A stretch of 64,000 nt of DNA from positions 62,001 through 126,000 of the forward strand of contig NZ_CANMDU010000005.1 in assembly GCF_947496775.1 (NCBI RefSeq). Direction: 5' to 3'. Position numbers and translations under genes: made by a program. Shown one piece after another: positions 1 through 8,656 of the stretch (its first letter is position 1; each line of letters opens with the position of its first letter). The stretch is from an uncultured Maribacter sp. Its GTDB lineage: Bacteria > Bacteroidota > Bacteroidia > Flavobacteriales > Flavobacteriaceae. The notes under the pieces are model-generated. The model searched no databases and was not told the origin of the DNA. It was given only the letters and a program-made list of their open reading frames with translations.

Positions 1-1038
1 CTGAATCTTGTCTTGCATTACATAAACCGTAGCAATATCATAGCTTCGTAAGGTTGCAGGAATACGATGCATATTCAAAAGCTTTATTGTGGGAGCCTCT
101 TCCATTAAAACAAAAGAAGATTCTCGATTCCGAACACTCATTTGTTTAATAACGGTATGCATAATCATCGCAATAACAGGTGAATATGCAGATTCATATT
201 GTGGATTGTTCACGATAGAAATAACTGCCTTATTTTTAGAATTATTAATATCCAACGGTACTTCATCTGCGGATAACACTAGGAACAATTTTTGTGTGCT
301 AATTTTTTTAAAAGCATTCGCTAAAGTACTTTTAACTCCTGCCGTTTGCTTCTCGGATTCTATTCCATTGATAAAAGCACTCGCCATTGCTTTAGCAGTT
401 AAATCGGAACTTAAAAAAGCAACAAGTTTCTTTGTATTCATGGACTGAAACAAGGCTATTAGATGCGGTAACGTACAGTATTCATGATATGCTGTTTTTA
501 ATTTCCAAATTAAACCACTTAATAAGCCCTCTACAGCATCTGCAAAGAATTTACTGCTTCCTGAAGCTTCCGAAAGATTCTGTTCCAGTAAATTTTCAAG
601 CAAGACTTTAGATACTTCATTTACGCTTTCTTCATTAGGCAAATACCTGGGCGCAATAGGATTTACTCGATAGTGAATTTCATCAAATGAGATTGTATAG
701 AATTGAATCTCCTTATTTCTAAAAAGTGGGTATGCCATTTCTGTGAGCTCAAAATCTTTATAATCGTGTATAATACCACAGTATTCATTTTTACTAAAAT
801 GCTGCATAAAATTATAAATAACACTTTCGGTTTTTCCACTTCCAGCCGAACCAATTATGGACGCGCCTCTTTTTACATTTTCAATTTTGAATTGCCCATG
901 TTTCAGTTTAAAATGTACTCGATACTTTTTATCCGAAATTCCAGATTGCTCTTCATGAAAAAACACATAGGCAAAAGTTAAAATAACTAATAGCGGTATA
1001 ACTATATAAAGAATAATATGTGGCAAAGACCAACTCAT
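1..1038 (-). CDS. TraG/VirD4-family conjugal coupling protein (C-terminus beyond window)
   Basis: The frame stays open from the ATG at 1038 down to position 1 (346 codons seen). One N-terminal membrane segment (about residues 7-26) is followed by a Walker A motif, GSAGSGKT, at 63-70, and a Walker B-like FVLMEEAP at about 309-316. That is the layout of type IV secretion coupling ATPases, which dock the relaxase-DNA complex at the mating pore in the inner membrane. The start overlaps the relaxase stop by four bases (ATGA), so the two are translationally coupled. The N-terminal membrane part looks shorter than in Bacteroides TraG proteins with several such segments. The family call is firm; the subtype is not. 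Confidence 0.88.
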   Translation of the reverse strand, partial: MSWSLPHIILYIVIPLLVILTFAYVFFHEEQSGISDKKYRVHFKLKHGQFKIENVKRGASIIGSAGSGKTESVIYNFMQHFSKNEYCGIIHDYKDFELTEMAYPLFRNKEIQFYTISFDEIHYRVNPIAPRYLPNEESVNEVSKVLLENLLEQNLSEASGSSKFFADAVEGLLSGLIWKLKTAYHEYCTLPHLIALFQSMNTKKLVAFLSSDLTAKAMASAFINGIESEKQTAGVKSTLANAFKKISTQKLFLVLSADEVPLDINNSKNKAVISIVNNPQYESAYSPVIAMIMHTVIKQMSVRNRESSFVLMEEAPTIKLLNMHRIPATLRSYDIATVYVMQDKIQ

Positions 1039-2063
1039 ATACCAATAGAACTCGATTGTATGGCTTTACCCACTCCTCTTTTTATGGCCTTAATTGCTTT
1101 TAAAGCCAACTGCACCTTATGGGTTGGTATATTCATTAAAGGCACTCCAGATGTAGCAAGCATTTTATAGGCCATTGCTTTTTCGTTTGCTGGAAGCCCT
1201 GAAAGAATGGAAAAGTATACTTTAGGATTTTTAAGAAACAGTTTCCTGGCTGGATAAGTTTCTACATAATTTCGTTTGTATTGAAATAGCCTATCAAAAG
1301 TCTTTTCTGAACTTTTAAAGAATTCATCCCTATTAAATCCTCGTTTCACCATTTTTCCATGCATGCTTACTTCGGAAGCTTTATGCTTGCTTCCTGGAGA
1401 CAGGCTATGCCTGTTTGTTATATCTTTCCTACTCACAATAATATGGATATGACTTTGGTTGCCATCCTTTTGCATGCCTTGAACAATCCGTTTTCCGTTT
1501 TGTTGGTGTGGTGCTTCCTTTTCCAATCTGGCGATTTTGCTTTCTATTTTTTTGATATCCCCAATAGAAACGCCTTGTCTTATCTCTCTTATTGTTTTTT
1601 TAAGCTGCAATATTTTTGTAGCATACGGTTGGTTTTCTTGTATTTGCTTATCCGTTCCTTTATAAGTACGCACTTGTTCTATTTTAGCATAGTATTTAAT
1701 ATCATCAACTGTTACAGCTCGTCCTTCTATCTCGCGATTAAAAGCTTTAGCGTAATCTTTCATCAATTCTCGTGCATACGTTTTTAATTCCGTTTTAGAA
1801 TCTTGTAAATGTTGGAGTTCCCTTTGGCTTGGATTAATCGTAATGGAATAAAACTTAGGTTCCGTTTTCTTTAGTTTTGCCGTGTTACCATCTATTTCTT
1901 TTATGACTTCTGCAGCTGTAATTTCTTCTCCATATTGATTAAAAAAATGTTCGTAATTCCCAATCGACTTTCCTTGGTTTTCTTTTTCCAGATAGGCAAC
2001 AAAATCTCCTGCACTCTGTGCATAGTTTCCACCTGTTTTATGTGGTGATATAGTAATATACAT
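1035..2063 (-). CDS. MobB-like relaxase/mobilisation protein (DUF5712 family)
   Basis: A 342-residue protein. It opens with MYITISPHKTGGNYAQS, typical of the DUF5712 mobilisation proteins of Bacteroidota mobile elements. It carries HIHIIVSRKD at about 205-214, a paired-histidine motif like the metal-binding HxH of relaxases. A basic, helical stretch lies between residues 120 and 190. It is presumed to nick DNA at oriT and lead the strand to the coupling protein encoded immediately downstream. It starts one base after the stop of the BfmA/BtgA-like gene and overlaps the coupling-protein start, so the three form one mobilisation operon. I see no obvious catalytic tyrosine motif, so the nicking role rests on family membership. 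Confidence 0.8.
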   Translation of the reverse strand: MYITISPHKTGGNYAQSAGDFVAYLEKENQGKSIGNYEHFFNQYGEEITAAEVIKEIDGNTAKLKKTEPKFYSITINPSQRELQHLQDSKTELKTYARELMKDYAKAFNREIEGRAVTVDDIKYYAKIEQVRTYKGTDKQIQENQPYATKILQLKKTIREIRQGVSIGDIKKIESKIARLEKEAPHQQNGKRIVQGMQKDGNQSHIHIIVSRKDITNRHSLSPGSKHKASEVSMHGKMVKRGFNRDEFFKSSEKTFDRLFQYKRNYVETYPARKLFLKNPKVYFSILSGLPANEKAMAYKMLATSGVPLMNIPTHKVQLALKAIKAIKRGVGKAIQSSSIGI

Positions 2064-2064
2064 A

Positions 2065-2592
2065 CTATATTTTTTTCTTTAATTCCTCCAATGTTGTCCT
2101 GTCCAATTCCACTTTAAAATACCCACTTCCAAAGTTGCTCTTTACATACTGTATTTTATTTAGGATATACTGGATATCCTGTTGTAGTGCAGTGTAGTTT
2201 TCTTTCACTATAAAATATTCCTTCCGGTAATAATCGAGTTCTTCATTTTCTGTTATTAGGTTTGGAGTTTCAAAATCAAAACTCTCTTCTTCCTTTTCAA
2301 GATTGGTGGTTTCTTCAAATAAAGTTTGCAGCATAGCTGCGGTAGGTTTGGTCTGGTGTTTTTCAATGTTTTTTACGATAGCTATAAGCGCATTGATTCT
2401 CTTTTTTGTACCGTCATTCTTCACCCCCAAATCGTCATTAGGATGCAGGCTATTCCAATGAAAAAAGTTAAGCATGGCTTCCAAAGTTTCCGTATTCGAT
2501 TTGGATATTTCTTTCGAAAATTTCCGGAATCTAAGCGCTACTTTTTTCTTGACATTAATAGCCGAAAAATGATATTTTGAAAATTCTCCCAT
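2065..2592 (-). CDS. BfmA/BtgA-family mobilisation accessory protein
   Basis: A 175-residue, strongly charged protein. The N-terminal part (about residues 10-55, with KKKVALRFRKFSKE and ETLEAMLNFFHW) resembles the DNA-binding region of BfmA/BtgA proteins from Bacteroides mobilisable elements. The C-terminal half (about 125-175) is predicted coiled coil. Such proteins bind near oriT and help the relaxase. It is the first gene of the mobilisation operon, and the noncoding stretch just upstream is where an oriT would be expected. No signal peptide or membrane segment is visible. Confidence 0.75.
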   Translation of the reverse strand: MGEFSKYHFSAINVKKKVALRFRKFSKEISKSNTETLEAMLNFFHWNSLHPNDDLGVKNDGTKKRINALIAIVKNIEKHQTKPTAAMLQTLFEETTNLEKEEESFDFETPNLITENEELDYYRKEYFIVKENYTALQQDIQYILNKIQYVKSNFGSGYFKVELDRTTLEELKKKI

Positions 2593-2812
2593 TCTTTTTG
2601 CTGTAAAAAATCACCTGTTTATAGGGACTTTGCCGCTGTTTGCTGCAAATTCTAAAATCTTGATATCTACTAAATATTGTACTTATTTGATTAACAGTAT
2701 TTTACAAACAAAAAATAGACATAACATCGCTCTGCGTGTTACCCTCTTGCTTCTCCTTTTCGTTCGCTCCAAGCGAACAAAAATTTCGAACAATCGGACT
2801 AAAAAAGCCTGT

Positions 2813-2834
2813 CTTGAGCTTGTCGAAAGGTCAG
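2813..2834. repeat. REP-like dispersed repeat fragment
   Basis: The reverse complement contains TTTCGACAAGCTCAAGACAG, close to the TTCGACAAGCTCAG-type short repeats I know as abundant between genes in many Bacteroidota. Only one copy is visible in this window, so the repeat nature rests on prior knowledge rather than on the sequence. Confidence 0.45.
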
Positions 2835-2996
2835 TTGCTTTTTCTTATTAATCATGTTGTATAAATGTATCCAATTACGATGCAAAATGGAAACGTGCAT
2901 TAGTCTCTAATACGCTGTTTTTAAACCATTATGTATGATTATTGAGTATTGCTTAAAACTGAATGTCAGATTAGGAAATATCCGCCTACATTTTTC

Positions 2997-3029
2997 AATA
3001 AAAAAAGACCTTTGAAAATCAAAGGTCTT
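2997..3029 (-). terminator. Intrinsic terminator after the 65-residue ORF
   Basis: An 11-base perfect stem (AAGACCTTTGA at 3005-3015 with TCAAAGGTCTT at 3019-3029) and a 3-base loop. Read on the minus strand it is followed by a run of T. It lies 20 bases after the stop of the 3049-3246 gene. Confidence 0.85.
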
Positions 3030-3048
3030 GACACTTACTTGTACTGGT

Positions 3049-3246
3049 TCAAATGTTGAAAACATAGGTATATGCATATAAATTTTTGACGGCTTCCTCA
3101 TATAGAATAGTTTCATATTCCATATGGTTTTCTTTAGCATATATTTTTAAATCCGTACCAAATTTATTTTCAATTTCTTCTTTAGAAACGGATAGCAAAT
3201 GTTGCTGGGTTTCTGCATCGAGGTTATTATAATTTAAGTATATCAT
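3049..3246 (-). CDS. Small acidic conserved-type protein of unknown function
   Basis: A 65-residue acidic protein starting at an ATG and rich in Asn, Tyr, Glu and Leu. It has no signal peptide and no recognisable motif. It follows the RadC-like gene after 11 bases and is closed by a strong terminator, so it is probably the last gene of a radC-led transcript. I do not recognise the family. The operon position and clean terminator make it a likely real gene. Confidence 0.6.
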   Translation of the reverse strand: MIYLNYNNLDAETQQHLLSVSKEEIENKFGTDLKIYAKENHMEYETILYEEAVKNLYAYTYVFNI

Positions 3247-3257
3247 AATCTAAAAAA

Positions 3258-3707
3258 TTATAATAGGCAATTATCTGCAAAACTGTAGTATTCCCCATTT
3301 GGAGTAATAATCAAATGGTCTAGAACTTTGACATCAAAAAGAGCCGCTGCCTTTTTTATTTTCTCCGTAATTCTTTTATCTGCTTCACTAGGAAGTAATT
3401 TTCCCGATGGATGGTTATGGGTTAAAATAATACCTACAGATAGCGTTTTTAATACTACGGCAAATAATATGCGTAGGTCAATCATAGTTCCCGTTATTCC
3501 ACCCTCTGATAATTGATAAATACCTTTCACCTTATTACTATTATTGAGTAATACTACTTTAAAAGTTTCTTGCAGTGCAATGGTGTTTTTATTCCAATGT
3601 TCAAATAATAATGCATTAGCATCTTGGGAAGAGCTTATTTGTTGCCAAAAAGGTGCTGGCACACGCTCTTTGTAACTTATCTGAATTTCGTTAACTTTGT
3701 CTTTCAT
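3258..3707 (-). CDS. RadC-like JAB-domain protein
   Basis: A 149-residue protein consisting essentially of the JAB/MPN domain of the RadC family. The metal-binding signature is present: H97-N-H99-P-S-G, then S107 and D110. The family is a putative metallopeptidase-like fold. Despite the old name, a repair role is not established, and stand-alone copies are very common on Bacteroidota mobile elements beside ssb, as here. The N-terminal helix-hairpin-helix part of chromosomal RadC is absent, which fits a mobile-element version. A terminator separates it from ssb upstream. Confidence 0.88.
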   Translation of the reverse strand: MKDKVNEIQISYKERVPAPFWQQISSSQDANALLFEHWNKNTIALQETFKVVLLNNSNKVKGIYQLSEGGITGTMIDLRILFAVVLKTLSVGIILTHNHPSGKLLPSEADKRITEKIKKAAALFDVKVLDHLIITPNGEYYSFADNCLL

Positions 3708-3732
3708 TGTTCTTTTCTTTAGAGATTAATAA

Positions 3733-3775
3733 TGAAAAAGAGGGCAGAACTTTTGCGGGTGATGCCCTCTTTCTT
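3733..3775 (-). terminator. Terminator between ssb and the radC-like gene
   Basis: The stem AAGAGGGCA (3738-3746) pairs with TGCCCTCTT (3763-3771) over a 16-base loop, with A-rich flank on one side and T-rich on the other, so it could work in either direction. It lies a few bases after the ssb stop. Confidence 0.7.
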
Positions 3776-3782
3776 TTTAAGT

Positions 3783-4118
3783 TTACTTACTACCTAAAAG
3801 CAATATTTCGTTGGCTTCCACTTCGGTAACATAGCGTTGATTGCCTTCTTCGGTTTCATAGGTTCTAGTCTTTAGTTTTCCAACAATTCCGACCTCCTTT
3901 CCCTTGTTTACATACTTTTCGATGATTTCAGCAACCTTTCCCCAAGCGACAACAGTATGCCAATTGGTATCTGTTTGCTTTTCTCCTTTACTGTCCTTGT
4001 AATTCTCATTGGTGGCTAAAGAAAAACGAGCCACTTTTTTTCCGCTTTCCAAATTTGTAACCGTTGGTTCTTGTCCAACATTTCCGATTAACTGTACATG
4101 ATTTTTAATAGTACTCAT
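3783..4118 (-). CDS. ssb: Single-stranded DNA-binding protein
   Basis: A 111-residue OB-fold protein. It starts MSTIKNHVQLIGNVGQEP and carries the conserved VARFSLATNE and NWHTVVAWGK blocks. It is short: the acidic C-terminal tail by which chromosomal SSB recruits partners is missing, the protein ending EILLLGSK. Such truncated versions are typical of conjugative elements, where they coat the transferred strand. It is followed by its own terminator and preceded by a 600-base gap, so it is probably transcribed from its own promoter. Confidence 0.93.
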   Translation of the reverse strand: MSTIKNHVQLIGNVGQEPTVTNLESGKKVARFSLATNENYKDSKGEKQTDTNWHTVVAWGKVAEIIEKYVNKGKEVGIVGKLKTRTYETEEGNQRYVTEVEANEILLLGSK

Positions 4119-4722
4119 AATTATATATTTAAAAGATTAATATTCATTTATTTTAAAAGTGATTTACTTAGTATATCCAGAGTGTTTTCCTTTTTGATTT
4201 TTCTTTAGTTCCACTTCCTTTTTTGGATATTTTGAGATGATTTCATAATTCGATATTTTGATTTACTTCCCATAGAGCCTTCGTTGTTACCTTTTTTTGA
4301 TGCCCTGTGTGATTCAATATTCCGGTTTGATAAGACGTATAAAAAAGAGACCCGCTTTAGAGCGGGCCTGGTTTATGCCGTAGTTCAAAACGGAATGTTG
4401 TTGTTTTGCTGACAAAAAAAGGTAATAATGGAGGTTCGGTAAGTGAATTAAAACACTAGGTGAAGTCTAAAATGGAAGGGAGTGGGGCTATATATGAAAT
4501 GTGATTTTCCTATTAAGCGGATTTGATTCACGTTTTTTACCCTTCATATCGTTAACCCGTTCCACTATGCAGGAAAGGAACATTTAATTCTGGAGTAAAA
4601 AGCGTTAATTATGTCTAAGACCTTTGTTAGTGAAGCTCTTTTTCTGGAATGTAGTTTTTATGGAAAGTAAGGAAATGTGCTGAGTGGCTTGTTAACTTTT
4701 AAATTAAGTACCTAACTCGGCA
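4119..4722. other. 604-base noncoding stretch between ssb and the KAP gene
   Basis: I find no supported coding frame. The only clear structure is a GC-rich terminator-like hairpin at 4341-4367, oriented for minus-strand transcripts. The stretch could be a long 3' region of the KAP gene or hold a small RNA; nothing in the sequence decides this. Confidence 0.5.
4341..4367 (-). terminator. GC-rich intrinsic terminator-like hairpin
   Basis: CCCGCT (4350-4355), loop TTAG, AGCGGG (4360-4365). Read on the minus strand it is followed by TCTCTTTTTT. The nearest minus-strand gene end is 356 bases upstream (KAP NTPase), unusually far for a simple terminator. Confidence 0.7.
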
Positions 4723-6573
4723 TCATCTTTTTTTTAATGCTTCACATGCATTATCTAGCAAAGTTTCTAACTCCTCCCATAAAAACTTACGTAGAGTTGG
4801 AATTTCATTTTCATTTAAATGCTTTTGAATAGCTAGATGCAATTGGTACAGGCATTCATAATCATTAGGATAGAACATCTTAACATTAGTATGCTTATAC
4901 CTTTCTTTAATTTCGTTTCCAAATAAGGCTAAAAACTGATTTGTATTTTTATTTAAAGCTTGAAATAAGGCCTGACCGTCTAGATAAGCTATGAAATCTT
5001 TGTTGAATTTTTTATCTTTAAAAAGCTCGTTTAGTTTTTCGTATTCCTCCTTTGCAAGTACTTCAATAAGTTGATTACTTTCCTCTTTTACTAACTCTTT
5101 ATCAAGTGCAGTATGCAATTCTATAATTTTATCTCTTATAGGTTGTACAATAGGATTGCTTACTTCAAAGTGAATCATGTTATTGTAAAACCTACGATCA
5201 ATTTCCTTCTGTTTAGAAGCAATTTGAATACCTGCGAATAATTTTTCTTCTATTTCATCATTAGTGTAGTCTATTAGTCCTTTTTCTGCAAAGAAATGAT
5301 AGAAGCCAGACAATTGCTCATAAGAATACATACTATAAGCACCTTCTTCTAAATACTTTAATACATCTGTAGTATAAGTTGTAAACTCATCATCTGTGAA
5401 CTTCCTAAAATTGTAACTCATAAGATTGCTAAAAGCATCTTGTTCCTTTGTTGGTTGTTCTGGCTTTCTTTTTTCTAATTCTTCAGAAAGCTTATCTGTA
5501 TTTAAATAGCCTGATAGCACATAAGTGTAAACACTCTCATAAAAATGATAATCTTCTAATCTACTACTTACATACTTCAGGTAAAAAGTTTCTGCATAAG
5601 TTTTTTTCTTTTCGGGCTTTTGCTCTTCCTTCTTATTTAAAAGATTGACCACTAGTTTATCTGACTCTAATTCTTGATACCAGAAATGTGTTGTATTACC
5701 TAGTGCATTATAGTCTTCAGATTCGTTAGATTTCAAAAGGCCTCTTTTAAATTCAATAGAAAGAATAGCTATTAAGAACAGTAGTTCTTTTTTGAGCTCT
5801 TCTTCAATTTCATGAGTGTGTTTGAAAATATTTTGAAGACTATCTAAGAAGAATGAAATAATCCTGATGTTATCTTCTTTCTGCTCGTCAAAAATTCGAA
5901 AGATATAATTTTCGTTCTTTTTTAGAAACAGTAAAAAAGCATTATCATTTTCATATTTATTAAAGAGTTTAGGAATTACACTTTTAAGTTCCGGCTTATA
6001 ATTTAAGACTCGCCCTATAACTTTCTCTTTAATGTTGTAGTAATTTGTTTTTTGATTTTCATCCGTTTCAAAAATCTTGTCCTCATCAGCTAGAATTAAA
6101 CATTTAAGGTTTTTGTGTTCTACAAAACCATTGATAAAACCTAGCAATTCTTTCATTGGTATTCTACAGCGTTCTAAATCATCGAAACAGATAAATTTCT
6201 TAGAGAAATCAAAATTATCTAAACCAATGCCTTGAAACAAATCAGATGGATCAACCTTTATAAAAGCTTTACTTGCCGATTTTATAAGATTACCACTAAT
6301 TGCCGCTAACGTTTTTAATGTTTTGTTTTGCGCTTTATCAAAATACGGTATGAGTTTAAAGAAAAGTTGTTTATGTAGCGCATCTATAGTTTTTATTCCA
6401 TTAAGAGAAATGTAAATGGAATCAAGATTCTTTTTTTGAATTAATGGTAATAATGTGTCTTTCCAGAAAAATGTTTTTCCTGTTCCCCAACCACCATTTA
6501 GAAGTAAGGCATATTGGGTGTTTTGCGTTTCTATATACTCTACAACTATTGAAGCTATATTTTCGGAATTCAT
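4723..6573 (-). CDS. KAP-type P-loop NTPase, possible defence protein
   Basis: A 616-residue protein. Walker A GGWGTGKT lies at 27-34 and Walker B ICFDDLERC at 128-136, followed by a LLGFINGFVEHK segment and a LILADED strand. This is the KAP P-loop family, whose members include the phage-exclusion protein PifA of plasmid F. Unlike many KAP proteins I see no membrane insertion between the Walker motifs. The C-terminal 350 residues are helical and charged without a recognisable domain. It stands alone between ssb and the metal ATPase. A role in phage exclusion or element maintenance is inference from family and location only. Confidence 0.8.
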   Translation of the reverse strand: MNSENIASIVVEYIETQNTQYALLLNGGWGTGKTFFWKDTLLPLIQKKNLDSIYISLNGIKTIDALHKQLFFKLIPYFDKAQNKTLKTLAAISGNLIKSASKAFIKVDPSDLFQGIGLDNFDFSKKFICFDDLERCRIPMKELLGFINGFVEHKNLKCLILADEDKIFETDENQKTNYYNIKEKVIGRVLNYKPELKSVIPKLFNKYENDNAFLLFLKKNENYIFRIFDEQKEDNIRIISFFLDSLQNIFKHTHEIEEELKKELLFLIAILSIEFKRGLLKSNESEDYNALGNTTHFWYQELESDKLVVNLLNKKEEQKPEKKKTYAETFYLKYVSSRLEDYHFYESVYTYVLSGYLNTDKLSEELEKRKPEQPTKEQDAFSNLMSYNFRKFTDDEFTTYTTDVLKYLEEGAYSMYSYEQLSGFYHFFAEKGLIDYTNDEIEEKLFAGIQIASKQKEIDRRFYNNMIHFEVSNPIVQPIRDKIIELHTALDKELVKEESNQLIEVLAKEEYEKLNELFKDKKFNKDFIAYLDGQALFQALNKNTNQFLALFGNEIKERYKHTNVKMFYPNDYECLYQLHLAIQKHLNENEIPTLRKFLWEELETLLDNACEALKKR

Positions 6574-6604
6574 TTAAAAAAGATATTAGCTCTACAAGTT
6601 AAAC

Positions 6605-6646
6605 AATAGCATAAGATTAATTTAGAAAAATTAATCTTATGCTATT
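6605..6646 (-). terminator. Long perfect hairpin after the metal ATPase gene
   Basis: A perfect 19-base stem (6605-6623 with 6628-6646) and a 4-base AGAA loop, starting 17 bases past the ATPase stop. The flank on the minus strand (TTGTTTAACTT) is only moderately T-rich, so it may act as a terminator or as an mRNA-stabilising 3' end. Confidence 0.55.
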
Positions 6647-6662
6647 TATCCTTTTAATTCTT

Positions 6663-8627
6663 TTAATCAATCCATTTCATGCGCTGTAATCTAACCGCAT
6701 TCAATATTGCTAACAATGCAACACCAACATCTGCAAATACTGCTTCCCACATTGTCGCTAAACCACCTGCTCCTAAAATCAGCACTATTACTTTTACACC
6801 GAATGCTAATATGATATTTTGCCATACAATCTTTCGGGTGGAACGACTAATTTTAATGGCTTTTACCACTTTCGAAGGTTGGTCGGTTTGAATAATAACA
6901 TCTGCGGTTTCAATAGCAACATCACTTCCTAAACCACCCATGGCAATACCTACATCACTTGCTGCTAAAACTGGTGCATCATTAATACCATCGCCTATAA
7001 AAGCAATCTTATTATTAGGGTCTTGTTTTAAAATTTCGACTTCATTTAGCTTATCTTCTGGTAACAAACCGCCTTTAGCGATTTCGATATTTAACTCGGA
7101 AGCTACTTTTTGAGTAATGGAATCCTTATCGCCAGAGAGCATCATTATATTTTTGACACCTACTTTATGTAATGCAGTAATCGTTTCTTTTGCATCATCT
7201 TTTAATTCATCTGCAATAACAACATAACCTGTAAATTCGTCATCAATAGCAACCAAAACAATCGATTCTACAATAGTTTCTGTTTCTTCTACAACATTAA
7301 TATTATTGGCTGTCATTAGGGCTTTGTTACCAACTAAAACAGTCCTACCATTTACGATACCTTTTAGACCTTTACCTGCGATTTCAGATACTTCTGAAGC
7401 TTCATAATCTGTACCTTCATCTTTATATTCTAAAATGGCTTTTGCAATTGGATGCGTGGATTGTTCTTCCATAGCCATCAGGTATTTCATAAACTCTTTT
7501 TCATCCCAATTAATGGCTTTGATTTCTTTGATTTTAAAAACTCCTTTGGTAACCGTTCCTGTCTTGTCCATTACCAAAGTATTTATCCTAGTCATGGCAT
7601 CTAAAAACGAAGCGCCTTTAAATAAAATTCCATTTTTTGAAGCTGCTCCCAATCCTCCGAAATAACCCAATGGAATAGAAATAACCAATGCACAAGGGCA
7701 AGAAATAACCAGGAAAATTAAGGCTCTGTATAACCAATCTCTAAAGACATAATCATCTACAAAAAAGTAAGGAATGAAAGTAACACCAATAGCCAAAAAC
7801 ACAACAATTGGTGTATAAACTCGTGCAAATTTTCTAATAAACAATTCGGTTTTCGATTTACGAGCTGTTGCATTCTGTACCATATTGAGAATACGTGCAA
7901 TAGAACTATCCTTAAACTCTTTGGTAGTTTCAATTTCAATAACACCATCCAAATTAATACTCCCTGCAAATACTTTTTCGCCTTTTGCAATCGTATCAGG
8001 TTTGCTTTCACCAGTCAAAGCCGCTGTATTAAAAGAGCCATTTTTGGAAAGGAGAATACCGTCTAAAGGAATTTTTTCTCCCACACGGACTTGAATTTTT
8101 TCTCCAATTTCAACCGCTTCTGGACTTACAGAAATGTAATCATTATTCCGATTTACCAAAGCTTCATTAGGTCGTACATCGAGCAAAGCTTTAATATTGC
8201 CCTTTGCTTTATTTACTGCCGCACTTTGAAATAACTCTCCAACGGCATAGAATAACATTACTGCTACACCTTCAGGATATTCTCCAATAACGAATGCACC
8301 TATGGTAGCAATAGACATTAAGAAAAATTCTGTAAAAACATCTCCTTTTTTGATGCTTTTCCATCCTTCCTTTATTACAGGAAAGCCTACGGGAATATAC
8401 GCTACTGCATACCATAGTATACGAATCCACCCTTTAAAATATGGGAACATATCGAAATAATCGATTGCAATACCAATCATTAACATTACAAAACTGAAAA
8501 TTGCTGGCAAATAAGTATTAAACTTTCCTACGCTTTCTGAACTATTATGATTGTGACCATCATCGTGACTATTTTGCCCCTCTAAATCTGGTTTTAAATC
8601 TCTTAAATTGACTTTCTTTTTTTTCAT
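6663..8627 (-). CDS. P1B-type heavy-metal ATPase (Zn/Cd/Co class)
   Basis: A 654-residue inner-membrane efflux pump. Motifs in order: TGES at 205-208 (actuator), CPC at 310-312 in a transmembrane helix (metal site), DKTGT at 354-358 (phosphorylated Asp), the STHPIAKA nucleotide-domain signature, and GDGINDAP. The N-terminus has a histidine-rich stretch, HDDGHNHN, at 21-28 and no CxxC heavy-metal domain. Together these suggest Zn, Cd or Co export rather than Cu. It lies 29 bases after the ICMT-like gene and is presumably co-transcribed with it. Exact metal specificity cannot be read from sequence alone. Confidence 0.9.
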   Translation of the reverse strand: MKKKKVNLRDLKPDLEGQNSHDDGHNHNSSESVGKFNTYLPAIFSFVMLMIGIAIDYFDMFPYFKGWIRILWYAVAYIPVGFPVIKEGWKSIKKGDVFTEFFLMSIATIGAFVIGEYPEGVAVMLFYAVGELFQSAAVNKAKGNIKALLDVRPNEALVNRNNDYISVSPEAVEIGEKIQVRVGEKIPLDGILLSKNGSFNTAALTGESKPDTIAKGEKVFAGSINLDGVIEIETTKEFKDSSIARILNMVQNATARKSKTELFIRKFARVYTPIVVFLAIGVTFIPYFFVDDYVFRDWLYRALIFLVISCPCALVISIPLGYFGGLGAASKNGILFKGASFLDAMTRINTLVMDKTGTVTKGVFKIKEIKAINWDEKEFMKYLMAMEEQSTHPIAKAILEYKDEGTDYEASEVSEIAGKGLKGIVNGRTVLVGNKALMTANNINVVEETETIVESIVLVAIDDEFTGYVVIADELKDDAKETITALHKVGVKNIMMLSGDKDSITQKVASELNIEIAKGGLLPEDKLNEVEILKQDPNNKIAFIGDGINDAPVLAASDVGIAMGGLGSDVAIETADVIIQTDQPSKVVKAIKISRSTRKIVWQNIILAFGVKVIVLILGAGGLATMWEAVFADVGVALLAILNAVRLQRMKWID

Positions 8628-8656
8628 TATTATTTAATTCTTCAAATATGAAAGAT

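Larger units (their letters stand above)
2593..3048. other. 456-base noncoding stretch, candidate oriT region
   Basis: No convincing gene. Seen here: a 7-base stem with 3-base loop, GTTCGCT-CCA-AGCGAAC, at 2762-2778; a weaker CGAA/TTCG pairing just after it; and a dispersed-repeat-like segment around 2813-2834. It lies directly upstream of the mobilisation operon, the usual place for oriT. The oriT label is inference from position and hairpins. Confidence 0.4.

Noticed and set aside
89-448. A 119-codon plus-strand open frame near the left edge.
   Set aside because: It is antisense to the coupling-protein gene, whose Walker motifs prove the minus-strand frame.
1359-1787. A 142-codon plus-strand open frame with membrane-like composition.
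   Set aside because: It lies wholly antisense to the relaxase gene; the hydrophobic look comes from complementing its Lys/Glu-rich codons.
2630-2851. A 73-codon plus-strand open frame in the candidate oriT region.
   Set aside because: Runs through the hairpin and the REP-like repeat, with no protein-like features.
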